64,000 nt of DNA from an uncultured Hyphomicrobiales bacterium (GCA_903902915.1 CAIUWR010000095.1:99296-163295); one strand, 5' to 3'; positions 9,675 to 19,983 are shown, numbered from the stretch's first letter. The notes: generated by a model from the sequence alone, not told the origin. Translations and numbers: made by a program.

Positions 9675-10126
9675 ACCGCCGGGGTGCTACAGACCTGCGC
9701 GAAGGTGGCGAAGAACTGATCGGCGTTCTTCTTGGCCACGCCGTCGATGAGGCGCGCGCCGAGCTGGGCGATCTTGCCGCCCACATTGGCCTCCACGTCA
9801 TAGGTGAGCAGCGTGCCGCCGCCTTCGATGTCGGTCAGGTGGACATTGGCGCCGCCCTTTGCGAAGCCCGCGATGCCGCCTTCGCCCGAGCCGGAGATCC
9901 GGTAGCCGTTCGGCGGGTCGAGATCGGTCAGCTCCACATTGCCCTTGAAGGTGGCGGAAACCGGTCCGACCTTGACCTTCACGACGGCGGACATGCCGTT
10001 CTCTGTCTTGTCGAGGGTCTGACAGCCTGGAATGCAGGCCTTCAAGACCTCGATGTCATTGAGCTTTTCCCAGACAGTCTGCCGGTCGGCGGGGAGAGCG
10101 ACCTCCCCCTTCATCGTCATCGCCAT
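9671..10126 (-). CDS. coxG: CoxG-family SRPBCC protein
   Basis: A 151-residue protein of the CO dehydrogenase subunit G family (SRPBCC/START-like fold). The pattern KGEVALPADRQTVWEKLND, then ACIPGCQTL and VGPVSATFKGNVEL, and GSGEGGIAGFAKGGA is characteristic. In Oligotropha CoxG is proposed to recruit CO dehydrogenase to the inner face of the membrane. ATG 10126 has a GAGGA site about 9 bases upstream; the frame extends further but without family similarity. It is separated from coxS by the NTF2-like gene on the other strand, so it has its own transcription start. Confidence 0.88.
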   Translation of the reverse strand: MAMTMKGEVALPADRQTVWEKLNDIEVLKACIPGCQTLDKTENGMSAVVKVKVGPVSATFKGNVELTDLDPPNGYRISGSGEGGIAGFAKGGANVHLTDIEGGGTLLTYDVEANVGGKIAQLGARLIDGVAKKNADQFFATFAQVCSTPAV

Positions 10127-10348
10127 GCGCGTTGTCCTCGTTGGTGGCCTCAGAGCCGTTATCCGGCGCCGCCCTGAAGGCGCCTTGCAGTCTAGATGCA
10201 ACGCCATGCGATCTGGCGCAAGTGTCACCGACGGGCAGGGTCTATGTCACCCTGCTTTTTGTTGCCCCCATTCGCCCTTCCCGCCAACTGTTGCTATCCT
10301 GAGATTCGGTCTGGCGAGATCAGTCGATTCAGGAGCGCCTGCGCTTAG

Positions 10349-11263
10349 ATGGAAAACTTTCTTCAGCAACTCGTCAACGGCCTGACGCTGGGGTCGATCT
10401 ATGGATTGATCGCCATTGGCTACACCATGGTCTTCGGCATCATCGGCATGGTCAATTTCGCCCATGGCGACGTGTTCATGCTGTCGGCCTTCATCGCGCT
10501 GATCATTTTTCTGGCGCTGACCCAGTTGCTTGGCCTCGCCTCCATGCCTGTGGCCTTCCTGATCGTGCTGGTGGCGGCCATGGCGTTCACGGCGCTGTGG
10601 AATTGGGCCATCGAGCGGGTGGCCTACAGGCCGTTGCGCGGCTCGTTCCGGCTGGCGCCGCTGATTTCGGCCATCGGCATGTCGATCTTCCTGTCGAATT
10701 TCGTGCAGGTCGTGCAGGGGCCGCGCAACAAGCCCGTGCCGCCCATGTTCACCGACCTCATCCACCTGACCGACGGACCGCTCGGCGTCACGATGTCCTA
10801 CAAGCAGATTCTGATCATGGCGGTGACCGCCGCGCTGCTGTTGGGCTTCTGGTTCGTGGTGCAGAAGACGGCGCTGGGGCGCGCGCAGCGAGCCTGCGAG
10901 CAGGACCGCAAGATGGCCTCGCTGCTGGGCGTCGACGTCGACCGCACGATCTCGCTCACCTTCGTCATCGGCGCGGCTTTGGCGGCGGTGGCGGGCACGC
11001 TCTACATGCTTTATTACGGCGTGGTGAATTTCACGGATGGCTTCACGCCGGGGGTCAAGGCCTTCACGGCGGCGGTGCTGGGCGGCATCGGCTCGTTGCC
11101 GGGGGCGGTGATCGGGGGGCTCCTGATTGGTCTGATCGAGACCTTCTGGTCGGCCTATTTCTCCTCCGACTACAAAGACGTGGCGGCGTTCTCCGTGCTC
11201 GCCGTCACGCTGATCTTCATGCCGTCGGGCCTGCTGGGCAGACCCGAAGTGGAGAAGGTCTGA
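10349..11263 (+). CDS. livH: branched-chain amino-acid-type ABC transporter permease LivH
   Basis: A 304-residue inner-membrane permease of the LivH family with about eight hydrophobic segments. It opens [20 protein letters not shown] and contains the conserved GMVNFAHGD near residues 35-43 and GGIGSLPGA in the C-terminal half. It forms the channel with LivM. An AGGAG ribosome site lies 13 bases before the ATG, slightly far. It is the first gene of livHMGF. The substrate is most likely an amino acid or amide, but this transporter class also imports urea, aromatic acids and others, so the substrate is not fixed by sequence. Confidence 0.9.
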   Translation: MENFLQQLVNGLTLGSIYGLIAIGYTMVFGIIGMVNFAHGDVFMLSAFIALIIFLALTQLLGLASMPVAFLIVLVAAMAFTALWNWAIERVAYRPLRGSFRLAPLISAIGMSIFLSNFVQVVQGPRNKPVPPMFTDLIHLTDGPLGVTMSYKQILIMAVTAALLLGFWFVVQKTALGRAQRACEQDRKMASLLGVDVDRTISLTFVIGAALAAVAGTLYMLYYGVVNFTDGFTPGVKAFTAAVLGGIGSLPGAVIGGLLIGLIETFWSAYFSSDYKDVAAFSVLAVTLIFMPSGLLGRPEVEKV

Positions 11264-11265
11264 CC

Positions 11266-12771
11266 ATGGCGGCGCCGTTGGACCAGAAACGCCCGGACCT
11301 CAGCCGCGCCCTTGTCGATGCGGGCTTCGCCGCGCTGGTGACATTCGGCCTGTCGTTCCCGATTCTCGCGCTGCGCACCGAGCAGGACATGCAGAACCGG
11401 CTCATTGTCGAGCCGCGCTGGTCGTGGTCGGTCATCGCGGTCATGGTTGTGTTTTGCGCGCGTTTGCTGGCGGGCCTGCTCAGCGATTGGCGCGCGCGGG
11501 CGCTGGCCATTCCCGGCGCGCTGATCGCCGTCTTTGGCGCGCATATGGGCGTGACGCAGGCGCTGACGCATGGCGCCGGGATAACGGCGCTCGGCCTCGC
11601 CTTGCTGATCGGCGCCTTTGCGCTCGATGCGCGTCTTCGCGATGCGCCCGCGCCGGTTGCGGCGCCGCGCGCCGAGCGGGCGGACCGCAGTCGCCTGATC
11701 TCCATGGCGGGACTTGCTGCGCTGTTTCTTTTTCCTTTCGTCATGCTGGCCTGGCTGGGGCCGCAGGGCTCGCTGAAGTGGATCAACAACTACGGCGTGC
11801 AAATCCTCATCTATGTCATGCTGGGCTGGGGCCTCAACATCGTGGTGGGCCTCGCGGGGCTGCTGGATCTTGGCTATGTCGCCTTCTATGCGGTGGGCGC
11901 TTATACTTACGCGCTCCTGTCCACCACCTTTGGCCTGTCGTTCTGGATCTGCCTGCCGCTCGCGGGCGTGCTCGCGGCCTTCTGGGGCGTGATCCTCGGG
12001 TTTCCGGTGCTGCGCCTGCGCGGCGATTATCTCGCCATCGTGACTTTGGCCTTCGGTGAAATCATCCGCGTGGTGCTGATCAACTGGACGGATTTCTCCA
12101 ACGGCTATGCAGGCATTTCCTCGATCCCGCGCGTCACGTTCTTCGGCGTGCCCTTCACGGCTGCGGATGATGGATTCGCGGCGATGCTGGGGCTTGAGTT
12201 CACGCCCATCCATCGCACCATTTTCCTCTACTTCCTCATTCTATGCCTCGCGCTGCTGACCAATGTCGTCACCTTGCGCCTGCGCGCGCTGCCCATCGGC
12301 CGCGCCTGGGAGGCGCTGCGCGAGGACGAAATCGCCTGTCGCTCGCTGGGGGTCAACACGGTGAACACCAAGCTCACCGCCTTCGCGCTGGGCGCCATGT
12401 TCGGCGGTTTCGCGGGCGCCTTCTTCGCCGTGCGGCAAAATTTCGTGAGCCCGGAGAGTTTCACCTTCATCGAAAGCGCGACCATTCTGGCCATCGTGGT
12501 GCTGGGCGGCATGGGCTCGCAGATCGGCGTGGCGCTGGCGGCTGTGGCCATGATCGGCGGCACGGAAATTCTGCGCGAGCTCGATTTCCTCAAACAGATA
12601 TTCGGCGAGAGTTTCGACCCCGCGCAATATCGCATGTTGATCTTCGGCCTCGCCATGGTCGTGATGATGATCTGGAAACCACGCGGCCTCATCTCGTCCC
12701 GAACGCCGTCGATCTTTTTGAAGAAACGAACCGCCGTCGCGGGCTCTCTTGTGCGCGAGGGGCGAGGATGA
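11266..12771 (+). CDS. livM: branched-chain amino-acid-type ABC transporter permease LivM
   Basis: A 501-residue permease. Residues about 1-145 are an N-terminal extension with extra membrane segments, as in the long LivM proteins. The core permease from about 170 on has [21 protein letters not shown] and, near the C-terminus, [14 protein letters not shown]. It pairs with LivH. The start at 11266 follows the livH stop by 2 bases; the open frame reaches further upstream, but that part is a shadow of livH. Its stop overlaps the livG start (ATGA). Confidence 0.9.
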   Translation: MAAPLDQKRPDLSRALVDAGFAALVTFGLSFPILALRTEQDMQNRLIVEPRWSWSVIAVMVVFCARLLAGLLSDWRARALAIPGALIAVFGAHMGVTQALTHGAGITALGLALLIGAFALDARLRDAPAPVAAPRAERADRSRLISMAGLAALFLFPFVMLAWLGPQGSLKWINNYGVQILIYVMLGWGLNIVVGLAGLLDLGYVAFYAVGAYTYALLSTTFGLSFWICLPLAGVLAAFWGVILGFPVLRLRGDYLAIVTLAFGEIIRVVLINWTDFSNGYAGISSIPRVTFFGVPFTAADDGFAAMLGLEFTPIHRTIFLYFLILCLALLTNVVTLRLRALPIGRAWEALREDEIACRSLGVNTVNTKLTAFALGAMFGGFAGAFFAVRQNFVSPESFTFIESATILAIVVLGGMGSQIGVALAAVAMIGGTEILRELDFLKQIFGESFDPAQYRMLIFGLAMVVMMIWKPRGLISSRTPSIFLKKRTAVAGSLVREGRG

Positions 12772-13696
12772 GCCGCTGGTTGACCGATCCGCTCCTCACG
12801 GTCGAGGGCCTCACCATGCGATTTGGCGGCTTGACCGCCGTGAGCGATTTTCATTTCAGCGTGGGGCGCGGCGATATCACCGCGCTCATCGGGCCCAATG
12901 GCGCAGGCAAGACGACGGTCTTCAACTGCATCACCGGCTTCTACAAGCCGACGCAAGGGCGGCTCGCTCTGGCGCGCACGGGGGTCGCCAACCCTGTCGA
13001 GGTGGAGGCGCTGACACGCTCGGGGCGGCGCTTCGCCACCATGCAAAGCGGCGACCTCTTCCTGCTGGAGCGCATGGCCGATCATGAGATCGCCCAGCGC
13101 GCGCATGTCGCCCGCACCTTCCAGAACATTCGCCTTTTTGCGGGCATGACCGTGCTCGAAAACCTCATCGTGGCGCAGCACAATGCGCTGATGCGCGCGT
13201 CCGGCCTCACCTTGTTCGGCCTGTTCAATACGCCCGGCTACCGTCGCGCCGAACGCGCGGCGATGGCGCGCGCGGTAGGCTGGCTGGAGCGCATCAACCT
13301 TGTGGAGCGCGCCGACGATCCCGCAGGCGCCTTGCCCTATGGCGATCAGCGCCGCCTCGAAATCGCCAGGGCGATGTGCATCGATCCGGCGCTGCTGTGC
13401 CTTGACGAGCCCGCCGCAGGCCTGAACCCGCGCGAGTCCGCCGAACTGACCACGCTGCTGCGCTCGATCCGCGATGACGACGGCGTTTCCGTGCTGCTGA
13501 TCGAACACGACATGTCCGTGGTGATGCAGGTTTCCGATCACGTCGTGGTGCTGGACTATGGCCGCAAGATCGCCGACGGCGCGCCGCAGGCGGTGCGGGA
13601 GGATCCCAAGGTCATCGCCGCTTACCTTGGCGTCGATGATGAAGCCGAGGTGATCGCGGCGGAAAGCGAAATCGCTGCGATCGCGGGAGACAGCCC

Positions 13697-13700
<4 letters not shown>
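12768..13700 (+). CDS. livG: branched-chain amino-acid-type ABC transporter ATPase LivG
   Basis: A 310-residue ABC ATPase. Walker A is GPNGAGKTT at residues 42-50, the signature reads [14 protein letters not shown] (a LivG-type variant of LSGGQ), and Walker B is [13 protein letters not shown]. The insertion after Walker A and the long C-terminal tail rich in Glu/Ala are normal for LivG. It energises LivHM. It overlaps livM and livF by four bases each, which points to one polycistronic message with coupled translation. Confidence 0.92.
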
Positions 13701-14418
<718 letters not shown>

Positions 14419-14419
<1 letters not shown>

Positions 14420-14820
14420 TGGGCCTCGATCTGGCGCATTCCTTTGACGTCGATATTGCGGTCTGGCTGGCGCTTACGCTGATCCCTGGCGGAGCGGGGG
14501 CCATGGCGACAGGCCGCGCGCTCGCCCGCACCTGGCAGCCCCTCGCGCGGCTTTTCCCCTATGCGCTGTTGCTGGCTGCGGCCACCGGCTTCCTGTGCTG
14601 GGCGCTGTTCGGCGTGCCGGTGATTCCGGCCTCGCGCCTCATGGCGCGCGCCGCTGCGGGCGATTGGGGCGAGGTTTTTCTCGCCCTTGGCGGGCTGGCG
14701 ATGACTTTCGCGCCCCTGTGGGCGCTGGGCGCGGCGAGTTTCGCGCTGACAAGGGCGCGGCAGATGCGGCGGCAATATCCGTTTTTGGCGCTATCGACCA
14801 AGGCTCAAGAAAAATTGTGA
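14419..14820 (+). CDS. small membrane protein of the liv operon (DUF6867-like)
   Basis: A 133-residue protein with three probable membrane helices. The pattern GGAGAMATGRALARTWQP, a central YALLLAAATGF segment, WALFG and the C-terminal TRARQMRRQYPFL match my memory of DUF6867, a family encoded next to liv genes in Hyphomicrobiales. Function unknown. The ATG overlaps the livF stop by one base, so it is co-translated with the transporter. It may help assemble or regulate the permease; that is inference from position only. Confidence 0.78.
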
Positions 14821-14911
14821 AGGTTAAGCCAAAGTCCACTTCACGCGGCGTTCGAAACCGATCATGTTTCCTTGTAGCGAACGAACGGTTCGCCCTTTGA
14901 TGGAGAATTCA

Positions 14912-16027
14912 ATGAGCAAGCTCCGGTTGTCAGGCCTTGTGCTCGCCGCCAGCCTCGGGCTGTCGTGCGCCGCCCATGCGCAAGTGAAGCTCGGCATGGC
15001 GGGCCCCGTCACAGGCCCAAACGCGGCCACCGGCGCGCAGATGAAGAACGGCGTCGATCAGGCCATCGAAGACATCAACGCATCGGGCGGCATCCTGGGC
15101 CAGAAGCTGTCGATCAACGTCGGCGACGACGTCTCCGACCCTAAACAGGGTGTCTCCATCGCCAACAAATTCGTGGGCGACGGCGTCAAATTCGTGGTTG
15201 GCAATTATAATTCCAGCGTCTCGATCCCCTCGTCCGAGGTTTACAACGAGAACGGCGTTCTTCAGATCACCCCCGCCTCGACGAACGTCAATTTCACCGA
15301 ACGCAAGCTCTGGAACGTCTTCCGCACCTGTGGGCGCGACGATCAGCAGGGCGAAGTCGCGGCGAATTTCATCGTGTCGAAAATGGCGGGCAAGAAGATC
15401 GCCATCGTCCACGACAAGTCGACCTACGGGAAAGGCCTCGCCGATGAGACGAGAAAGGGCATGAACGCCAAGGGCGTGACCGAAGTGCTCTATGAAGGCG
15501 TCAACGCCGGCGAGAAAGATTATTCGGCGATTGTCTCGAAGATCAAGCAGTCCGGCGCCGATCTCGTCTTCTTTGGCGGCTATTACACCGAGGGCGGGCT
15601 CATCGTGCGGCAAATGCGCGATCAGGGCGTGCAAGCGCTCCTGATGGGCGGCGATGGCCTGGCTGACGCGGAATTCGCCGCTGTGGGCGGCCCGGGCGTG
15701 GAAGGCTCCTATGTCACTTTCGGCCCCGACCCGACCCGCCGCCCCGAGGCGGCCGCTGTCGTGAAGGCCTTCGAGGCGAAGAAGATCAATCCCGCAACCT
15801 ATACGCTCTACAGCTACGCGGCCGTTCAGGTGATCAAGCAAGCGGCCGAAAAGGCCAAGTCCCTCGACCCGAAGAAAGTCGCCGACGCGATCCATTCCGG
15901 CATGAGTTTCGACACGGTGATCGGCGCATTCTCCTACAACGCCAAGGGCGACCGGCAGGATGCCGATTATGTGGTCTATGTCTGGAAGAAGGCCGCTGAC
16001 GGCAAGCTGGTCTACGAGCAGTTGTGA
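14912..16027 (+). CDS. livK: branched-chain amino-acid-type periplasmic binding protein LivK
   Basis: A 371-residue periplasmic ligand-binding protein (type I fold). It has a signal peptide of about 23 residues ending AHA before QVKLG. GPVTGPNAATGAQMKNG and YEGVNAGEKDYSAIVSKIK are standard LivJ/LivK elements. ATG 14912 has GGAG seven bases upstream. The 91-bp gap after the membrane gene contains a small inverted repeat (arms GCGAAC 14877-14882 and GTTCGC 14888-14893) that may stabilise the abundant binding-protein message. It is the last gene of the transporter locus, followed by a terminator. Confidence 0.92.
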   Translation: MSKLRLSGLVLAASLGLSCAAHAQVKLGMAGPVTGPNAATGAQMKNGVDQAIEDINASGGILGQKLSINVGDDVSDPKQGVSIANKFVGDGVKFVVGNYNSSVSIPSSEVYNENGVLQITPASTNVNFTERKLWNVFRTCGRDDQQGEVAANFIVSKMAGKKIAIVHDKSTYGKGLADETRKGMNAKGVTEVLYEGVNAGEKDYSAIVSKIKQSGADLVFFGGYYTEGGLIVRQMRDQGVQALLMGGDGLADAEFAAVGGPGVEGSYVTFGPDPTRRPEAAAVVKAFEAKKINPATYTLYSYAAVQVIKQAAEKAKSLDPKKVADAIHSGMSFDTVIGAFSYNAKGDRQDADYVVYVWKKAADGKLVYEQL

Positions 16028-16053
16028 GTTGAGGCAGTCGGCATTAGGCAGTC

Positions 16054-16087
16054 GGGGTTGCGGACATCGCGTTCGCAACCCCTTTTT
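16054..16087 (+). terminator. Rho-independent terminator after livK
   Basis: Arms GGGGTTGCG (16054-16062) and CGCAACCCC (16074-16082) are perfect complements around an 11-base loop and are followed directly by TTTTT (16083-16087). It ends the livHMGF-livK transcript 26 bp after the livK stop. Confidence 0.85.
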
Positions 16088-16097
16088 CATGGAGCCT

Positions 16098-17261
16098 TCA
16101 GCCCCACAGTTCCTTCGTCGCGATCCGTGCGCCTTCGGCCAGCGCGTCGAACTTCGCCCAGACGATCTCCGGCTCGACTTCGGGACGCTCGCCGGGGCGC
16201 AGGGTGGAGGCGAAGCCGCAGTCGGAGCTGGCGATGACGCTTTCGCGGCCCACGATCTTCGCGATCTTCAGGATGCGCTCGGCGACCAGTTCGGGATGTT
16301 CGATGATGACCGAGGCATGGGTGATGCAGCCGGGCATCAGCACGCGCCCCTCGGGCAGCTTCACCTGTTCCCACACGCGCCATTCGTGTTCGTGGCGGGG
16401 GTTGGCCATTTCGAAGGAATAATACTTCGCCTTGATCTGCACGATCAGGTCGGCGAGGTGCTTCATCTCCATGTCGCTGGTGCGCGGACCCATGTTGATG
16501 CCGTAGCAGGTGTGGTGGCGCACACGATCTTCGGGGATGTTGCGCAGGGCGTGGTTGAGCGCCTCGATGCGTTTGCGCGCCCATGCGCGGGCGTCCGCAA
16601 TGCTCTCCTCGGGCGCCAGCATATAGTGCATGGCGAGGCGCGGGTCGTCGATCTGCACGCAGAAGCCGGCTTCCACGATGGCCTCATATTCAAGGCGCAG
16701 CGCTTCGGCGACGGCCTCGATATGCTCGTCTTCGGTCTTGTAGAACTGATTCTCCATCAGGCCCGCGCAGCTTGAGGGCGAAACGGAGGGCATGAAGACG
16801 TCGATGGGGTCGACGCCCACCAGCGCGGCCTTCAGATTTTCCAGATCCGCCTTCAGAGGCTCCAGATTCGCGTAGGTGATGGGCGCCGTGCAGGCCCAAT
16901 GGGCCTGGGCAGAACCCGAATGGACGCCATCGCGGTAAAAGGTGGGGAAGTTGATGTTCTCGCGCGTGCGGCGCTCGCCCAGCTTCGCCTTGATGGGCGT
17001 GAGGCCGCCGAGGCGCTCGGTGGCGTAGAGCTGGAAGCTGGTCTTGGACTGCTCGCCATCGCTCACGATGTCGATATGGGCTTCCATCTGCTTGCGCACG
17101 GTGGCGGCGACGGCGGCTTTGGTTTGCGCCTGCATCTCGGCAGGGTCATAGGGCTGCTTGGTCATGCGCGCGAAAAGCAGCGCGGAAAGCGCGTCCGGGC
17201 GAGGCAGGCTGCCGGTATGGGTGGTGAGGATGCGCTTTGCGCCTTCGTTGAGCCGCGACAT
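16098..17261 (-). CDS. MetE-like cobalamin-independent methyltransferase family protein
   Basis: A 387-residue protein of the UROD/MetE-like fold, corresponding to the C-terminal catalytic half of MetE. It opens with LTTHTGSLPRP, has VSDGEQSK, and carries probable zinc ligands in HTCYG and SSDCGF. Full MetE is about twice this length. The stand-alone forms are annotated either as methionine synthases that use other methyl donors or as thiol (for example coenzyme M-type) transferases; the substrate is not evident. ATG 17261 has GGGAGA 5 bases upstream. It is monocistronic on the minus strand. Confidence 0.8.
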   Translation of the reverse strand: MSRLNEGAKRILTTHTGSLPRPDALSALLFARMTKQPYDPAEMQAQTKAAVAATVRKQMEAHIDIVSDGEQSKTSFQLYATERLGGLTPIKAKLGERRTRENINFPTFYRDGVHSGSAQAHWACTAPITYANLEPLKADLENLKAALVGVDPIDVFMPSVSPSSCAGLMENQFYKTEDEHIEAVAEALRLEYEAIVEAGFCVQIDDPRLAMHYMLAPEESIADARAWARKRIEALNHALRNIPEDRVRHHTCYGINMGPRTSDMEMKHLADLIVQIKAKYYSFEMANPRHEHEWRVWEQVKLPEGRVLMPGCITHASVIIEHPELVAERILKIAKIVGRESVIASSDCGFASTLRPGERPEVEPEIVWAKFDALAEGARIATKELWG

Positions 17262-17363
17262 GTTTTCTCCCTGACTTCGCGTTTCGTTGCGCCAACTCTA
17301 GCGTGGTCGCGCGGCGCGGGAAACCACAAATCTTGGGCGGCGAGGGTGGGCAGGCGCCCAGCG

Positions 17364-18095
17364 CTATCCCAGCCGCGACAGGGCCGGGAAGGTTTCCAGC
17401 AGCCAGAAGGAGACGGACTGCATGCCGCCGGTGAGGAACGCGACGCCGGTCACCACCAGAAGCGCGCCCACGACTTTCTCCACCTTGCCGAAATGCCGGG
17501 AAAACCGCTTGATGAAGCGGAAGAAGGGCTCGATGGCCAGCGCCGCGCCCAGAAACGGCAAGCCGAGCCCCGCCGAATAGGCGGCCAGCAACCCCGCGCC
17601 TTTCAGCACGGTGTCCTCGGAGCCGGCCACCGCGAGAATGGCGGCGAGGATCGGGCCGATGCACGGCGTCCAGCCGAAGGCGAAGGCGAGGCCCATCACA
17701 TAGGCGCCCCAGACGCCCACGGGCTTCTCAACCTGCACCCGCGCCTCGCGGTAGAGCAGGGCGACGCGCCAGACGCCCAGAAAATGCAGGCCCATGGCGA
17801 TGATCGCCAGCCCCGCCGCATAGGAGAGCACATCTATATATTCGCGGATGACCTGCCCGAAGACCGAGGCCGTGGCCCCCAGCGCCACAAAGACGGTGGA
17901 GAAGCCCAGCACAAAGAGCAGCCCCGCCAGCGCCACATCCCGCCGCGCCCGCCGCTCGCCCACACCCGAAAGTTCCTCAATCGTCGTTCCGGCGATGAAG
18001 GTGAGATAGGGCGGCACAAGCGGCAGGACGCAGGGGCTCAGAAAGGAGAGCAGTCCAGCGGCCGCCGCCGCGCTCAGGGTGATGTCAGAAGCCAT
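17364..18095 (-). CDS. ccdA: CcdA-family cytochrome c biogenesis protein
   Basis: A 243-residue membrane protein with six probable helices. The two redox cysteines sit in LSPCVLPLVPPYL (about residues 18-30) and GWTPCIGPI. CcdA passes reducing power across the inner membrane from thioredoxin to apocytochrome c or other extracytoplasmic thiols. ATG 18095 gives the usual family start; the longer frame adds a 26-residue leader without similarity. No other cytochrome c maturation gene is adjacent. Confidence 0.88.
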   Translation of the reverse strand: MASDITLSAAAAAGLLSFLSPCVLPLVPPYLTFIAGTTIEELSGVGERRARRDVALAGLLFVLGFSTVFVALGATASVFGQVIREYIDVLSYAAGLAIIAMGLHFLGVWRVALLYREARVQVEKPVGVWGAYVMGLAFAFGWTPCIGPILAAILAVAGSEDTVLKGAGLLAAYSAGLGLPFLGAALAIEPFFRFIKRFSRHFGKVEKVVGALLVVTGVAFLTGGMQSVSFWLLETFPALSRLG

Positions 18096-18300
18096 AGACC
18101 CTTGTAGCGCTTTGTGGGCGCGGGGACAAAGGGGCGGGTGAATGCTCAAGGCGTTGAGGCGGATCAGTGACAAAAATTGCTCTGGCTTGGCCTTGAAAAT
18201 TTATTAACATTCATTTCGCGCCGCCCCTCCAATCGTGGTGGACAGCCCCGCCGAATCGCGGATTAGCTATCATCTGATATATAGAGGTCGAGGTTTGCCG

Positions 18301-18549
18301 ATGATGAAAATCAAAGTGAAGGAAGTTGGGGACGGTATGCATCCCAGCGAAGTGGTCGTCGGCGTCACGACGAGCTCCGGGCTCGAATGTTTGTCTGTAA
18401 GTCGGATGGCGATCGAGGATGGTTCTCTGAGCATCGGTTATCCGATCACTGCGGATGATGAAAACTACCTTGTGGAATTGCCACGGGAGACGCTGACGGG
18501 GACCTGGCGGGTTTGGGTGAACAAAGATCAGGTCATTCCGAGTTTTTGA
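18301..18549 (+). CDS. hypothetical protein paired with a Dcd-like gene
   Basis: An 82-residue protein I do not recognise. It is predicted mostly beta-strand (alternating patterns such as EVVVGVTTS and LTGTWRVWV), with no membrane segment or signal peptide. ATG 18301 has GAGG 7 bases upstream; a second ATG follows directly. It lies 13 bp before the Dcd-like gene and in the same direction, so the two probably form an operon. Base composition is visibly poorer in G+C than the flanking ccdA and glyS, suggesting acquisition by transfer. Confidence 0.65.
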   Translation: MMKIKVKEVGDGMHPSEVVVGVTTSSGLECLSVSRMAIEDGSLSIGYPITADDENYLVELPRETLTGTWRVWVNKDQVIPSF

Positions 18550-18562
18550 TTGGAGAAAACTC

Positions 18563-19126
18563 ATGCTTTTAACGGATCGGGAAATTCAAATAGCTCTTCA
18601 GCAGGGTCTTTTTTCGATCAAGCCGTCGCTGCATGAGAACGCCTACAGCTCCACCGCCGTCGATCTTCGGCTACATCCCACGATCAGCGAATTCATCAAA
18701 CCACCCGCAGGCACCGAGGTTACGATTGACCCTACCCACAAGGATTTCAATCACGAGGAGGCCATCAAGAGCCACACAAGACAATTGACCATTGAAGATG
18801 TTGGATATGTTTTCCAGCCTGGGTCATTTCTTCTGGCGTGGACCGTCGAATATGTCGCCTTGAACATCAACGCGAGAATCGCTGCAAGGGTGGAGGGAAA
18901 GAGTTCGCTCGCCCGGTTGGGAATTGGCGTTCATGTCACTGCGCCGATCATTCATGCAGGTTTCGCCGGCCAGATTCGCCTCGAAATGACCAATCATGGG
19001 ACGTTGCCCGTCAGGCTGAAACCCAACATGCGCATCTGTCAATTATGTATCGAACAGACGTTGGGGACGCCTGAAAGCGGCTACAGGGGTCGCTTCGCCG
19101 AGCAGACTGTAGCCCGACGGGGTTGA
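18563..19126 (+). CDS. divergent dCTP deaminase-like protein
   Basis: A 187-residue protein of the dCTP deaminase/dUTPase superfamily. EGKSSLARLG is at residues 111-120 and IIHAGFAGQIRLE at 129-141, with the candidate catalytic Glu141. Two positions differ from Escherichia coli Dcd: the RSSLARLG arginine is lysine, and the Asp of the IDPG loop is His131. The divergence may mark a subfamily with another nucleotide substrate; I recall similar sequences annotated simply as dCTP deaminase. GGAG lies about 8 bases before the ATG. The gene starts in DNA of roughly 35% G+C over its first 60 bases. Nucleotide-pool function is likely; a defence role cannot be shown. Confidence 0.8.
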   Translation: MLLTDREIQIALQQGLFSIKPSLHENAYSSTAVDLRLHPTISEFIKPPAGTEVTIDPTHKDFNHEEAIKSHTRQLTIEDVGYVFQPGSFLLAWTVEYVALNINARIAARVEGKSSLARLGIGVHVTAPIIHAGFAGQIRLEMTNHGTLPVRLKPNMRICQLCIEQTLGTPESGYRGRFAEQTVARRG

Positions 19127-19160
19127 ACGAGGGGAAGCTTGCGCCCCTCGCCTCAATCGC

Positions 19161-19649
19161 TCAAAACCGCACGCTCACGCCCACACGGCCCGCGTTTTCG
19201 GATGGCGCATTGGGCCGTGCGATGGTTTCTCCACCGACGAAGAGCGAGAGCGCGCCCTTCGTTAGTTCAAGGCCAAGACCTGCGGTTTTGGCGGTGGTGT
19301 GGGCCTTGCCGGGCTGTGCGAACTGGATTTGTTGACCGAGCAGATTGGCGTTGATGACGTCGGCGCCCTTGCGTTGGGTGTCGAGCACGCCGCCGGTCAC
19401 GTCGATCCGCAGCTCATAACCTTGCAGGATCGTCGAACTGTGGCTGGCCTTCAGCGACAGGCGCTCCTCCAGGGACTGCGCGGTGCGGTTGCCGACGTTC
19501 ATGGCGTCCGTGGATCCGGTTTCCGAATAGCCGCCAAAGGCGCCATAGACATAACGAAGCTGCGCGGTGGTGCGTTTCAGGCTAGCCGACGAAGCCACAG
19601 GCTCCGGGCCATTCTTGATCAGAATACGAAAAGCTTTATGCTCACCCAT
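19161..19649 (-). pseudogene. autotransporter beta-barrel remnant
   Basis: A 162-codon open frame that resembles the last part of an outer-membrane autotransporter barrel: alternating strands such as YELRIDVTGGVL and LSLFVGGETIA, ending GRVGVSVRF with the C-terminal aromatic residue typical of barrel proteins. There is no signal peptide, no passenger domain and no convincing ribosome site before the ATG. It is much shorter than a full barrel (about 270 residues). I read it as the 3' remnant of a larger gene whose 5' part was replaced by the AT-rich spacer. Confidence 0.6.
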
Positions 19650-19983
19650 TCAAGACCATGCAGTACGCCAAAACGATCAGAAGAAAGTGACGTGCAGACC
19701 ACTTTTTGCATTACTAAGTTTACGCTGGGTAATATATCGAACGAATTATGCGTGTATTATCGCGTATAAAAATATTTTTGTTATACTTTTCATTCCGAGA
19801 AACACTTGGATATATTTGTTCCTATCCGCCTTGACCTTGCGTCCCGCGCGGCGCGCCCGCAGATGCGCCCTCGGCCAATCCCCTGCTGCCCACACGCCCC
19901 GCTCGACACGTCGGCGCGTCCGTTGTACGGCTCCGCCCTGTCAAAGGCCCACTTTGACAGCCCCCACAAGAGCCGCACCGCCG
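19650..19983. other. AT-rich spacer upstream of glyS
   Basis: 334 bp without a convincing gene. The stretch 19681-19800 is only about one third G+C by hand count, far below the surroundings, and holds runs such as AAAATATTTTTG. It becomes GC-rich again from about 19840. This sharp change marks the edge of inserted or decayed foreign DNA. Promoter activity for glyS from the AT-rich part is possible but not shown. Confidence 0.7.

Noticed and set aside
10597..11265. Long N-terminal extension of livM
   Set aside because: This part overlaps livH in another frame and lacks similarity; ATG 11266 directly follows the livH stop.
17262..17363. Cobalamin or SAM riboswitch before the MetE-like gene
   Set aside because: The leader up to the next gene is about 100 bp and shows none of the conserved boxes.
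18563..19126. Known phage-defence dCTP deaminase system
   Set aside because: The described defence enzymes carry extra domains or defence neighbours; this is a single short domain and the context is not diagnostic.
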